From Bathymodiolus japonicus methanotrophic gill symbiont (GTDB taxonomy: Bacteria > Pseudomonadota > Gammaproteobacteria > Methylococcales > Methylomonadaceae): a DNA stretch of 64,000 nucleotides. Below are positions 16,250-25,703 of this stretch, piece after piece. The DNA lies in the NCBI RefSeq assembly GCF_019721995.1, contig NZ_BLYC01000004.1:186001-250000 (forward strand), in the 5' to 3' direction. Numbering within the stretch: position 1 is the first letter of the stretch; each line of letters starts with the position of its first letter. Below the pieces are notes generated by a model. It was given only the letters and a program-made list of their open reading frames with translations. It had not been told where the DNA came from and made no database searches. The translations under genes were made by a program, and so were the position numbers.

Positions 16250-18387
16250 AAATTCCGTTTAGCATTTCTATTCTGTTTCTGCTGAGCTTTATAATTCTGT
16301 CTTTGCAGTTAATGAGTTCGGCGCTGCAAGACACGTCACAGCTGGGCGAATTGTATACCTGGCTGCTGTTAAGTAATGTTGTAGGTACTCTCTGTTTGTT
16401 GGTGTTGGTGGGTTATAACATTATTTCCCTGGCACGCAGACTAAAAAAGCGCGAAGCAGGCTCGCGCTTAACGACTAATATTGTGCTGTTGTTTATTGTT
16501 TTATCTCTGGTGCCGGCGGGTACAGTGTTTTATTTTTCCATGAAGTTTTTACATCAGAGTATTGATAGCTGGTTTAATGTGGAACTTGATGCAGCAATGG
16601 AAGATGCGCTGGAATTAAGTCACACCTCGCTGGATCAGCGCGTGCGCTGGAATTTAAATCAGTCTCAGCGCATAGCTGAGTCATTGCGTAATAAGTCTAT
16701 TCAAGAAATTAGCCTGGAGATAGAACAAATACGCGAAATAGCAGCTGCCAATGAAGTGACTTTATTGTCTAAAAAGGGCAAGGTCATTGCTTTTAGTGGC
16801 GTGAACCGGAGTGATATTCTACCCAGCTTGCCGGTCAGTTCCTTATTCTTTCAGGTACAGCAAGGTGAGGATTTTGTGAATTTGGCTTCGGTAGATGACC
16901 GCCTGGTAGTGCAAACGATTGTGGCTATTAAGTCGAGAAATACGCATTTTTTACAGATCGTTTATCCCGTGCCTGAGCGTATTGATGACTTAACGGATTC
17001 AGTAGAATTCGCCTACGTCAGGTTTCAGGAAATGACCTATTTGCGCCACTCTTTAAAAATCAGTTTTTCACTGGTTTTATCGCTGGTATTGTTAATGAGC
17101 TTTCTGGCGGCAGTTTCTGCGGCATTTATCAGTGTGCGTGGGATTATTGCGCCGATACGTGATTTAGTGCGTGGTACGCAGGCAGTTGCTGCCGGATACT
17201 ATGAGCAATTATTGCCGGCAAAACGACAGGATGACCTGGGCTTTCTGGTCGAGTCATTTAATGAAATGGTGCGCCAGATTTCGCGAGCGCAGGACGAGAC
17301 GCGCAAAAGTACCCAGGAAATTGAGCGTCAAAGAGCATATCTGGAAACCTTGCTGACCAGCTTGACTGCGGGGGTATTGAGCTTTGATTCCAGCTTGAAT
17401 ATCCGCACCGCCAACCAGGCAGCCAATATTATTCTGCATGTGCAGGTCATGCGTTTTTATGGGCAGGGTCTGAGCGAACTTGCTAAGGGGCGGCCAGATT
17501 TAATGGGGCTGGTTAAGGTGGTGCAGCCTTTATTAGAAAAATCATTTGATATCTGGCAGCGTAATATCGTGGTTGACGGGCCTGATGGGCGCAAGGAATT
17601 GTTATGTCAGGGGACGCCGTTGTTTTCTATCGAAGGTGGTTATATAGGCGCAGTGCTGGTATTTGATGATATTACCGATTTGATACAGGCGCAGAAAAAT
17701 GCAGCCTGGTCAGAAGTGGCGCGTCGTCTGGCACATGAAATTAAAAACCCGTTAACACCGATACAGCTTTCAGCTGAGCGTTTGCAGCATAAGTTATCGG
17801 CTAAACTTGAGGATGAAGATGCGCAGATATTGACCCGCTCCACGCGTACTATTGTTCAGCAAGTGGAAGCTATGAAGCATATGGTTGATGACTTTGCTGA
17901 ATATGCACAGCCGGTAAGAAATCAGGCAACTAACCTCGACCTGTCCGCATTGGTACAGGAGGTTATTGCATTATATGCTGCGGATCCTAATGTCGAGTTT
18001 AAATTGATGCTAGGGCAGGAAATTCCGCTAATTAAAGCGGATGCTGTGAGTATTCGTCAGCTGTTGCATAATATGTTTAAAAACGCACTGGAAGCAATGG
18101 AGGGTAAAGGAACAATAAGTATTAAGTTACTGGCGGTTAGAAAAAATAATAATACGCCGGTGCAATTAGCCATTTATGATACAGGCTGCGGCATAGATAT
18201 TAATCAGGCAAAAAATATTTTTGAGCCCTATGTGACGAGTAAGCAGAAAGGGACAGGGTTGGGTTTGGCGATAGTCAAAAAAGTTATTGAAGAGCATGGT
18301 GGCACTATTCGTCTGGATAGTAATTATAAACAGGGAGCTGGGTTTATTATGCAATTTCCAGCGGTATTCGAAGAGACACGGCAATGA
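16237..18387 (+). CDS. NtrY-like membrane sensor histidine kinase
   Basis: 716 residues. Two N-terminal membrane segments (about 5-27 and 38-60), a third about 85-105, an extracytoplasmic region, and a membrane segment about 270-295. HAMP follows (IIAPIRDLVRGTQAVAAG), then a PAS domain (TLLTSLTAGVLSFDSS), then HisKA with the phospho-acceptor in RRLAHEIKNPLTPIQLSAERL (His about 500). The HATPase domain has N-box NMFKNALEAM, DTGCGID and GTGLGLAIVKKV. GTG at 16237 has GAGAGG just upstream. It overlaps the response regulator gene by 4 nt, so they form one two-component system. The signal is unknown; NtrY homologues sense nitrogen or redox status. Confidence 0.93.
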   Translation: MVRVKIPFSISILFLLSFIILSLQLMSSALQDTSQLGELYTWLLLSNVVGTLCLLVLVGYNIISLARRLKKREAGSRLTTNIVLLFIVLSLVPAGTVFYFSMKFLHQSIDSWFNVELDAAMEDALELSHTSLDQRVRWNLNQSQRIAESLRNKSIQEISLEIEQIREIAAANEVTLLSKKGKVIAFSGVNRSDILPSLPVSSLFFQVQQGEDFVNLASVDDRLVVQTIVAIKSRNTHFLQIVYPVPERIDDLTDSVEFAYVRFQEMTYLRHSLKISFSLVLSLVLLMSFLAAVSAAFISVRGIIAPIRDLVRGTQAVAAGYYEQLLPAKRQDDLGFLVESFNEMVRQISRAQDETRKSTQEIERQRAYLETLLTSLTAGVLSFDSSLNIRTANQAANIILHVQVMRFYGQGLSELAKGRPDLMGLVKVVQPLLEKSFDIWQRNIVVDGPDGRKELLCQGTPLFSIEGGYIGAVLVFDDITDLIQAQKNAAWSEVARRLAHEIKNPLTPIQLSAERLQHKLSAKLEDEDAQILTRSTRTIVQQVEAMKHMVDDFAEYAQPVRNQATNLDLSALVQEVIALYAADPNVEFKLMLGQEIPLIKADAVSIRQLLHNMFKNALEAMEGKGTISIKLLAVRKNNNTPVQLAIYDTGCGIDINQAKNIFEPYVTSKQKGTGLGLAIVKKVIEEHGGTIRLDSNYKQGAGFIMQFPAVFEETRQ

Positions 18388-19751
18388 GTGGATATAAAGC
18401 AAATATTTTAGTAGTAGACGATGAGCCAGAGATTAGGCAATTAGTGCAGGAGATTCTTCAGGACGAAGGATATGTTGTCTACATGGCGGGAAATGCCGAA
18501 GAAGCGCGAGAGATGAAACAGCGCCATCAGCCGGATTTGATACTACTGGATATCTGGATGCCGGATACCGATGGTATTACGCTATTGAAAGAGTGGGGCG
18601 AGGACGAAATGTTTGTCTCGCCGGTGATCATGATGTCGGGACATGGCACGATTGAAACTGCAGTTGAAGCAACTAAGCTGGGTGCTTATGAGTTTCTGGA
18701 AAAGCCGCTGTCTTTAGCGCGCTTGCTACTGGTTGTAGAGCGAGCGGTCGATGCACATATGTTGCAGCGTGAGAATGCTGGCTTGAAGCAACAGCTTGCG
18801 GTGGTGAGTGATCCGGTTGGCCGCAGTGCTTTTGCCGAACGTATTAAAGAGCAATTAAAACGCCTGGCGCAGCATGAAACCAAAGTGATGTTTGTTGGCG
18901 AAAGTGGCGTAGGGAAGGAGCTTTATGCGCGCTTTTTGCATGAGCATAGCGGGCGTAAAAATGGTCCTTTTGTGGATGTTGCTGTGGGCAGTATTGCTGC
19001 TGAAAATGCTGAAGTGGAATTTTTTGGTAAAGAGCTGGATGGAGTGGTTTTTCCTGGTTTGCTGGAGCGAGCTCACGGAGGGGTATTATTTCTGGCTGAA
19101 ATAGCTGGAATGGATGCGCAAACGCAGCTAAAGTTCGTTAGTGCACTGGAGTCAAGTTCTTTTTTACGCGTCGGTGGAACCGAACAGGTGCATGTTGACG
19201 TTCGGGTCATGGTAACAACGCGGGTTATTCTGGAAAATGAAGTAAAACAAGGTCGTTTTCGTCAGGATTTGTATTATTTGCTAAATGAAGTTATCATGGA
19301 AGTGATGCCATTACGCGAGCATAGTGAGGATATACCCGCATTGTTGCAGTTTTATGTCGACTACTTTGTGCAGCATGAAAAGCTGGCTTATAGAAAGTTC
19401 ACCATGCCAGCGCTGAATTTCTTAAGAAATTATATCTGGCCTGGCAATGTACGCGAATTAAAAAATCTGGTGCAACGCCTAATGATTCTGGGTGCGGGTG
19501 ATGATATTGAGCTGGCCGAAGTAAAAACAGCGCTGGGCACAGTCTTGGACAATGTGGTTGTGAGGCAGCAGGAGAGTGTGCCAGTTTTTTTCAAGCTGTC
19601 ACTTAAAGAGGCAAGAGAGCAGTTTGAAAAAGCCTATCTAGAATATCATTTTGAGAAAAACCAGGGTAATGTCGCTAAGCTGGCAACCGCAGTCGGTGTG
19701 GAACGTACACATTTATACCGCAAGTTGCATGCACTGAATATAAAAGAATAA
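18384..19751 (+). CDS. NtrX-like response regulator with degenerate sigma-54 AAA domain
   Basis: 455 residues: receiver (1-~120) with DD near 12-13, phospho-acceptor Asp56, Ser85 and Lys107; AAA+ domain (~145-380) with Walker A GESGVGKE (172-179); C-terminal Fis-type HTH (NVAKLATAVGVERTHLYRKL). Two departures from true sigma-54 activators: the GAFTGA loop is absent (VEFFGKELDGVVFPG stands in its place), and the Walker B Asp is Ala (LFLAEI, Ala238). It probably acts as a phosphorylation-controlled DNA-binding regulator that does not open sigma-54 promoters. Translationally coupled to the kinase gene. Confidence 0.92.
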   Translation: MSGYKANILVVDDEPEIRQLVQEILQDEGYVVYMAGNAEEAREMKQRHQPDLILLDIWMPDTDGITLLKEWGEDEMFVSPVIMMSGHGTIETAVEATKLGAYEFLEKPLSLARLLLVVERAVDAHMLQRENAGLKQQLAVVSDPVGRSAFAERIKEQLKRLAQHETKVMFVGESGVGKELYARFLHEHSGRKNGPFVDVAVGSIAAENAEVEFFGKELDGVVFPGLLERAHGGVLFLAEIAGMDAQTQLKFVSALESSSFLRVGGTEQVHVDVRVMVTTRVILENEVKQGRFRQDLYYLLNEVIMEVMPLREHSEDIPALLQFYVDYFVQHEKLAYRKFTMPALNFLRNYIWPGNVRELKNLVQRLMILGAGDDIELAEVKTALGTVLDNVVVRQQESVPVFFKLSLKEAREQFEKAYLEYHFEKNQGNVAKLATAVGVERTHLYRKLHALNIKE

Positions 19752-20019
19752 ATTATCCAGGAATCAGGTTTTGTGTTCGAGTAAACCCTCAATCTAAAAA
19801 CTGTGAGCATCTGATTTTTTAGGGGCATGGTTTTGTGCATAATCTGCGCACGGAATACTGCGTTACAGTTCCTGCCAAGGGCGCTTGCGCCAGGTAAGCT
19901 GAGGCTGGTCTTTTCCCAGCCAGGCATTCTACGAAGCCTGTTCAAAGAAGGTTTCCAGGGTCGTTGGGAAATACTTTTGGGCTGCTGCTGATAGTCGCCT
20001 TAGTTTAAGTGCAAAGGTA
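19752..20019. other. Convergent intergenic region between ntrX-like gene and JAMM gene
   Basis: No gene supported. Contains short inverted repeats GGCGC(TT)GCGCC near 19880 and GGCTGG...CCAGCC near 19904-19925, which could serve as transcription stops for the two convergent genes, though neither has a long T-run. The last ~20 bases (20000-20019) are the original 3' end of the JAMM gene on the minus strand, separated from it by the IS. Confidence 0.5.
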
Positions 20020-20215
20020 CTTCTATAAACTGAAGTTTCCCAATAATTATTTATGGTAAAATTGAAACTATAGACTTTCAGAAAATTAATTTCCGAATAA
20101 ACAAAAACGACAGAGGGGAAACTGGCTTATAATTTTCGTCCCAACACTAACGGAAACAGTCAAAAATGGTATCCCTCACTTTTTCAAAGTCAATTGTAGG
20201 CCGACTAAAAAAAAT

Positions 20216-21471
20216 ATGGCGACAGCTCTCAAGCTAAGTAATATTTGTTTATATCGATTAACTCAAGCTCTACTCTGGTTCAGTGAATGCATGGGAATCA
20301 AAGAAATAGCACGCCTAATGGGAGTCTGTGAAAAAACCATTATAAATTGGCTGAAAACATTCATGCATAAAGGTGTCGGTTGGTTAATAGGGCAACACTA
20401 TCAAGGACGTGGTCGGAAGTCAAAGTTAACTAAAGACCAGAAAAATAGATTGGTTGAGTTGATAAAGAAAGGCCCAGAAGACAATGGATTTCATTGTGGA
20501 ATATGGAATACTGCGATGATTGCCGAGCTTATTTGGTTAAAACTTGAAGTTCGTTAAAACTTGAAGTTCGTTATAACTTGAACTATTTATCAAGCCTAAT
20601 GAAAAAACTGGGCTTCAGTTATCAAAAAGCTCGTTTTGTGACTGATCGCCAAGAAGAAGAAAAGTACGAGCTTGAAAGAAAAACGTGGCTGGAAGAAACA
20701 TTGCCTGCCATTATGGAAAAGGCGGTAGAAGAAAAGAGTGTCGTTTTATTCGGTGATGAGGTGTCATTTGCTATGTGGGGTTCATTGGCACGAACCTGGG
20801 CTCCAATAGGAGAGCAACCCACAGTGAAAACATCAGGGATTCGAAAAGGGTTGAAAATGTTTGGTACGATCGAACTCGAAGGAGGGAGTTTTCAATACCG
20901 AGAATCATTGGCTTATGAGATAAAACCAAAGTCACTTAGACTTTTAAAAGAAGCTGGGCTGCCTCAAGAATTTTTAGCTATTCTTAAAAGCTTAAAAAAT
21001 GAGAAATATCCAACACAGAAGCTTTTTATGGAAGCGATATATTCTATTGCCGACAACGTCTTAATCGAGAGTTATAAGCCAATGATATTACAACACGCTG
21101 AAACATCTGGGCGTTTTAATGGTGAAAGCTATGTTGAGTTTTTAACACAATTGCTGGCTTATTATAAAGGCAAGATTATTCTAATTGAAGATGGTGCCCC
21201 GTATCATGGAAGCGGTGTTATTAAGGAATTTAAGTTAGCTAATGTAGATCGTTTGACAGTAGAACGTCTCCCTGCGTTCTCGCCGGATTTTAATCCGATT
21301 GAGAAATTATGGAAAAATACGAAACGCGATTCGACTCATATGGAGTATTTTAAAACTTTTGAAGATCTTCATGATTCAGTTGTGCAGACTTTTAACACTT
21401 ATATGTATGATGCCAGTAAAGTGATTTGTGTTATGCAAAAATTGCGGGAAGATTTCGTTGTTACCGCCTAA
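20216..21471 (+). pseudogene. IS630-like transposase, frameshifted by a 17-bp tandem duplication
   Basis: N-terminal part (20216-20557) is a helix-turn-helix region (MGIKEIARLMGVCEKTIINWLKTF). The second part (from about 20578) is the DDE domain: VVLFGDEVSFAMWG (first Asp region), GKIILIEDGAPYHGS (second Asp), LPAFSPDFNPIEKLWKNTKR (Glu). The two frames are separated by an exact 17-bp tandem repeat (20537-20553, 20554-20570). Removing one unit restores LKLEVRYNLNYLSSLMKKLGF and one continuous ~412-residue protein. Loss of function therefore looks recent. Confidence 0.92.
20537..20570. repeat. 17-bp perfect tandem duplication
   Basis: Two adjacent copies of TTAAAACTTGAAGTTCG, followed by a degenerate third (TTATAACTTGAAC). 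The duplication creates the frame break in the IS630-like transposase. Probably replication slippage, because the natural sequence already had two similar blocks. Confidence 0.95.
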
Positions 21472-21640
21472 GTTTAAGCGCTCCAAATTTGGAAATTATT
21501 TATCTGAGAAACTATATATGAAAAAAAATAGTCTTTTCATTCGTTTCAAATGCTATTGCCTAAGGGGAATTAAGTAGGGGTTTGCTATAAACATGGCAAA
21601 ACCACCTAAAATAAACCTCGATACACCAGCATTGTGTATT

Positions 21641-22069
21641 TCAGCTACTCAATAATTGGGAAACTTCAGCTTCTATAAACTGTTGGCCTGTGATCTGGTA
21701 ACCACGTAACTCCAGAACGCCTTTAGTTTTAAGCGTGATGATAATATATAGCGCATCTGGATAATTAGCTTGCTGTATATCTGTGCAGGACGGTATTGCT
21801 GGTTCTGTAGGATGTGAGTGATAGATAGCAAATAGCTGCTCATTGTTTTTGCGCATCTCTGCCATCGCCTGAATCTGTTGCTGAGCATCCAGATGAAAAA
21901 ATCGTTCTGGGTGGTCTGCTGTGTTTTTTATAGGGTAACAGCGACAGGGCGTGTTTTTCCGGCTGCTAATCAGTCCGCAAACTTCCTGCTCGGGTGTTTG
22001 CTGGGCATGATGTAGTAGGTTTTGTACGATTTTTCTTGGGATGGTAACTTCTTGATTTTGTTCTGACAT
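21641..22069 (-). CDS. JAMM/M67-family metalloprotease, C-terminus replaced by IS sequence
   Basis: About 142 residues of a JAB1/MPN/Mov34 zinc protease. Catalytic elements seen: PEQEVCGLI (Glu region) and the JAMM motif HSHPTEPAIPSCTD. Bacterial members process ubiquitin-like sulfur carriers or cysteine-synthase partner proteins. The last residues (AEVSQLLSS) are encoded by the right end of the IS630-like element. Reading across the 10-bp repeat instead gives QQFIEVPLHLN and a stop at 20000-20002. The core fold is untouched, so activity may survive. ATG 22069 is preferred; an upstream ATG at 22093 overlaps prmC by 16 nt. Confidence 0.85.
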   Translation of the reverse strand: MSEQNQEVTIPRKIVQNLLHHAQQTPEQEVCGLISSRKNTPCRCYPIKNTADHPERFFHLDAQQQIQAMAEMRKNNEQLFAIYHSHPTEPAIPSCTDIQQANYPDALYIIITLKTKGVLELRGYQITGQQFIEAEVSQLLSS

Positions 22070-22077
22070 GGTAGTTA

Positions 22078-22923
22078 TTATTCTGCTGGCCATTGCGCAT
22101 AGCTTACACGCGGCTGATTAGATAAGTCGTGGAGACAATGGATATTCTGGTATTGATGCTGGTCTAATATGCTATGTACAGCGTGCTGTTGATTATAGCC
22201 ATGTTCAAAGATCAGATAGGCCCCTTTATTTAGATGGCGCTGACTTTGAGCACTGATATGCATAATATCTTGCAGGCCATGCTGCTCGGCAATCAGTGCG
22301 CTAGTCGGTTCAAAGCGGACATCTCCTTGATTTAAATGGGGGTCATCGGGTGCAATATAGGGTGGGTTGCTAACGATAAAGTCGAAAGTTTCATTCTCAA
22401 GCTGGGCAAGCCAGTTACTTTGCAGAAAATGGATATTAGGCGTGTTGTTAAGCTGGGCATTATGTTGGGCAATTTTCAGCGCGGCGACGCTGCTATCTAC
22501 GGCAGTTACATTAAGTTCCGGAAATTCTGCCGCCAGGGTAATGGCGATGATGCCTGAGCCCGTACCTAGGTCAATCAGTCTTGCGTTTGGTTTATGCTGA
22601 ATAAGTTGCAGACACAACTCGATTAATGTTTCAGTATCTGGGCGGGGGATTAATACATTGGTATCAACATAGAAGTCCCGCGACCAGAATTCTCTGTTGC
22701 CTACAAGGTAGGCAATAGGCTGCCCTTGTTGGCGTTGTTTAAGCAAGTCTTTAAATTGGTCGAGCTCTTTTACTTTCAGTTGTCTTTCTGGCCAGGTACG
22801 CAAATAAGTACGGTTTTTTTTCAGAATATGACAAAGAAGTACTTCTGCATCTAGTTCTGCCGAGTCTGAAATATCCTGCAAGGTGCTAATTGAACTCCTT
22901 AGCACCGTTTGAATTTCGTCCAT
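22078..22923 (-). CDS. prmC: Release factor glutamine methyltransferase
   Basis: 281 residues. It methylates the Gln of the GGQ motif in RF1 and RF2 using SAM. N-terminal helical domain, then a Rossmann domain with DLGTGSGIIAITLA and the catalytic/substrate motif FIVSNPPYIA. Directly downstream of prfA (5 nt), its substrate gene, as in most gammaproteobacteria. Confidence 0.96.
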   Translation of the reverse strand: MDEIQTVLRSSISTLQDISDSAELDAEVLLCHILKKNRTYLRTWPERQLKVKELDQFKDLLKQRQQGQPIAYLVGNREFWSRDFYVDTNVLIPRPDTETLIELCLQLIQHKPNARLIDLGTGSGIIAITLAAEFPELNVTAVDSSVAALKIAQHNAQLNNTPNIHFLQSNWLAQLENETFDFIVSNPPYIAPDDPHLNQGDVRFEPTSALIAEQHGLQDIMHISAQSQRHLNKGAYLIFEHGYNQQHAVHSILDQHQYQNIHCLHDLSNQPRVSYAQWPAE

Positions 22924-22928
22924 CTTAG

Positions 22929-24017
22929 TTAATCTTCTTCTCCTAGCTGGGTCAGTAATTCAGCCTGATGCTCATTAATTAGCGGCTGAATCACATGATC
23001 CAGGCCGCCCTGCATAATTTCATCCAGTTTATACAGGGTGAGGTTAATACGATGATCAGTCATGCGACCTTGTGGGTAATTATAGGTGCGAATGCGTTCA
23101 GAACGGTCACCGCTACCGACTTGCAGCTTTCTGTTTGCTGAATTTTCAGCATTCTGTTTATTCTGCTCAGCTGATAACAACCGGGATTGTAAAACAGCCA
23201 TCGCGCGCGCTTTGTTTTTATGCTGCGAGCGCTGATCCTGACATTCAACCACGGTGCCCGTAGGCAAGTGAGTAATTCGAATAGCTGAGTCGGTTTTATT
23301 GACATGCTGCCCGCCTGAGCCAGAGGCGCGGAAAGTATCAATGCGCAAGTCCCCCGGGTTGATATCGATATTATCAACTTCTTCAGCTTCCGGCATAATT
23401 GCAACTGTACAGGCAGAAGTGTGTACGCGACCCTGAGATTCGGTTTCTGGTACGCGTTGCACGCGATGCGCGCCGGCTTCAAATTTTAACTGGGAGTAGA
23501 CATCTTGTCCGGCAATGCGCAAGATGATCTCTCTGTATCCGCCGTGTTCACCGCGTGTTTCGCTGGTGGTCTCGATCTTCCAGCCCTTGTTTTCAGCATA
23601 GCGCATGTACATGCGCGCTAAATCGCCAGAGAAAATAGCGGCTTCATCGCCCCCTGTTCCGGCGCGGATTTCCAGGTAAATATTACGACTATCGTTAGGA
23701 TCCTTAGGTAATAGCAGGATTTGTAGTTCATGCTCAAGTTGTTCCTGTTGCTGTCTGGCAGTGGAAATTTCCTCTTTTGCCATTTCACGGATTTCCGCAT
23801 CTTCTTCGTTGAGCATTTCTTCCGCGCCGCTAATGGTCTCTGCGGCATCGGTAAATTTCTTATAGCAGTCAACTAAGGGGTTGATTTGAGAATATTCCTG
23901 GCTTAGCGCACGAAACTTGTTTTGATCGTTCTGAACCTCAGGTTGCGAGAGTAGCGCGGCAATTTCATCAAAGCGTTCACTCAGGTTTTCTAATTTTGTG
24001 TTTATAGAGGATTTCAT
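22929..24017 (-). CDS. prfA: Peptide chain release factor 1
   Basis: 362 residues. Recognises UAA and UAG and triggers peptidyl-tRNA hydrolysis. Shows [14 protein letters not shown], the GGQ motif in [16 protein letters not shown] with the methylated Gln, and a PxT-type codon-recognition region. Overlaps the hemA stop by 4 nt. Normal length. Confidence 0.97.
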   Translation of the reverse strand: MKSSINTKLENLSERFDEIAALLSQPEVQNDQNKFRALSQEYSQINPLVDCYKKFTDAAETISGAEEMLNEEDAEIREMAKEEISTARQQQEQLEHELQILLLPKDPNDSRNIYLEIRAGTGGDEAAIFSGDLARMYMRYAENKGWKIETTSETRGEHGGYREIILRIAGQDVYSQLKFEAGAHRVQRVPETESQGRVHTSACTVAIMPEAEEVDNIDINPGDLRIDTFRASGSGGQHVNKTDSAIRITHLPTGTVVECQDQRSQHKNKARAMAVLQSRLLSAEQNKQNAENSANRKLQVGSGDRSERIRTYNYPQGRMTDHRINLTLYKLDEIMQGGLDHVIQPLINEHQAELLTQLGEED

Positions 24018-25273
24018 TGAGTATCTTGTAGTTTAAAGATTTCACGCGCCGCAGCAATAAGATCGTGGCGCTCATTTTCGCTTGCTTTTCGCAGTTGGGT
24101 GCAGGGCGTGTGTGTAAGCTTATTAGTTAGCGTATGCGCAAGCTGGCGTATGATTGCATCAGGCGAGCCACCATTTTTCAGGCTTGCAAGTGCTTTATCA
24201 AGGCTTTCCTGCTGTAGTTGTGCGGCTTGCTGGCGATAGTCGACTATCGTGGATTGTACGGTCTGTGCTTTCATCCATGCGAGGAAATGTTCCACATTAG
24301 TGTCGATAATTTCCTCTGCCTGTTCAGCTGCCAGGCGGCGTGAATTCAGGTTATCACTGATAATATTCTGCAAATCATCAACCGTGTATAAATAAACATC
24401 ATTGAGCTTTGCAACCTCAGGCTCAATATCACGCGGCACAGCCAGGTCAACCATGAAGATAGGCTTATGTTTGCGTTTTTTTATAGAACTTTCGACGAGC
24501 CCCTTACCTAATATAGGTAGCTGGCTGGCGGTAGATGACACGATAATATCAGCTTCCGCAATATGTAACGGCAGCTCCGAAAGGGCGATAGCATAACCAT
24601 TGAACTGGCTCGCCAGCGTGTGAGCTTTGTCGTAAGTGCGGTTGGCAATAATAATGCGGCCAATACCATTTTGATGTAAATGACGTGCAGTAAGCTCTAT
24701 GGTTTCTCCTGCGCCGATAAGCACGGCGGTTTGTTCGCTCAGGTCATCAAAAATCTGCTTGCTAAGTTGTACCGTTGCAAAGGCGACTGAGACTGAACTG
24801 GAGCCAATGGCGGTGTCGGTGCGCACTTTCTTGGCGGTGGAAAAGGTATGCTGGAATAGTTTATCCAGTTTTTTGCCTAAAGTGCCCGCCTGATTTGCAG
24901 TCTGGTAGGCGGTTTTCATTTGTCCTAGAATCTGCGGTTCGCCAAGAATCATGGATTCCAGTCCGCTGGCAACACGAAAAATATGTCGGATTAACGCGTT
25001 ATCAGTGTGTGCATATAAATAAGGCTGAAATTCAGCCAGTTGTAGTTGACGGTTACGCGAAATCCAGTCGATAACAGGGGCGATACCCTCTTCTTGAGCC
25101 GTGCAATATATTTCAGTGCGATTGCATGTGGATAAAATTGCGGCTTCGGAGATATGCTGCTGTTGCCATAGGTCGGTGACTGCATCGCGCAGTATCTCAG
25201 CCGGGAATGCCAGACGCTCCCGAATAGAAACGGGTGCAGTTGTATAGTTGATGCCTAAGGCAAGAAGTGTCAT
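24014..25273 (-). CDS. hemA: Glutamyl-tRNA reductase
   Basis: 419 residues. Reduces glutamyl-tRNA(Glu) to glutamate-1-semialdehyde, the first step of C5 tetrapyrrole synthesis. Catalytic Cys in [10 protein letters not shown] (about residue 50), NADPH domain with [16 protein letters not shown] and a C-terminal dimerisation helix. First gene of the hemA-prfA-prmC-JAMM cluster. Confidence 0.97.
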   Translation of the reverse strand: MTLLALGINYTTAPVSIRERLAFPAEILRDAVTDLWQQQHISEAAILSTCNRTEIYCTAQEEGIAPVIDWISRNRQLQLAEFQPYLYAHTDNALIRHIFRVASGLESMILGEPQILGQMKTAYQTANQAGTLGKKLDKLFQHTFSTAKKVRTDTAIGSSSVSVAFATVQLSKQIFDDLSEQTAVLIGAGETIELTARHLHQNGIGRIIIANRTYDKAHTLASQFNGYAIALSELPLHIAEADIIVSSTASQLPILGKGLVESSIKKRKHKPIFMVDLAVPRDIEPEVAKLNDVYLYTVDDLQNIISDNLNSRRLAAEQAEEIIDTNVEHFLAWMKAQTVQSTIVDYRQQAAQLQQESLDKALASLKNGGSPDAIIRQLAHTLTNKLTHTPCTQLRKASENERHDLIAAAREIFKLQDTQ

Positions 25274-25703
25274 TAATACTTGTGTGTTGTGCTGAGTGAC
25301 AATGCTTATATCATTTTAAGAGTACATTTTAAGGATTTTTGCAGGTTTAGCCAAATAGAATAAGAATATGTGCTTATTTAGTGTGCTTTTTAAGCGAATT
25401 ATTGCGTGCAGAAGAGCTGAAAAATGCGCGTTTATTTTTCTTTCTAAGTCTAATTGAGCGGCCTAAATATGCATAGTGAAGTTAAGAACTATCGCTGTGT
25501 CGCTTGGCAGTAGAGTGGTTCTTTTGTTATACCGTAGTGCGCATGAGGTCGTATCAATATTTATATTTAATGCGTATAATTTGCTCTTTAGCATAATAAT
25601 GACCTTACCTAGTTGGTATCTGCTTATGCATAATTTTCTGGTGCTTATAGCAACGCAGGCCTGAAATTACAGGTTCAGGTTTAATTTCAAGGAAATTTCA
25701 TAG
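25274..25703. other. Divergent intergenic region between hemA and TPR gene
   Basis: 430 bp without a supported gene; a 62-codon frame at 25476-25664 has no family features. The region must hold the hemA promoter (minus strand) and the TPR-lolB-ispE promoter (plus). A TATAAT hexamer near 25577 could be a -10 box, but no convincing -35 is paired with it. Confidence 0.5.

Larger units (their letters stand above)
20030..21669. mobile_element. IS630-like element, 1640 bp
   Basis: Inverted ends CTGAAGTTTCCCAAT(A/T)ATT at 20030 and, inverted, ending at 21669. Flanked by a 10-bp direct repeat CTTCTATAAA (20020-20029, 21670-21679). That is much longer than the TA dinucleotide usual for IS630, and joining across it restores a plausible JAMM C-terminus. 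Carries one DDE transposase gene, now frameshifted. Parent of the MITE at 507-709. Confidence 0.88.

Noticed and set aside
20216-21471. Two-ORF IS with programmed frameshift
   Set aside because: The frame break coincides exactly with a perfect 17-bp tandem duplication whose removal gives one continuous transposase, so mutation is the simpler reading.
25476-25664. 62-codon frame upstream of the TPR gene
   Set aside because: No ribosome site, no family features, AT-rich hydrophobic translation typical of non-coding sequence.
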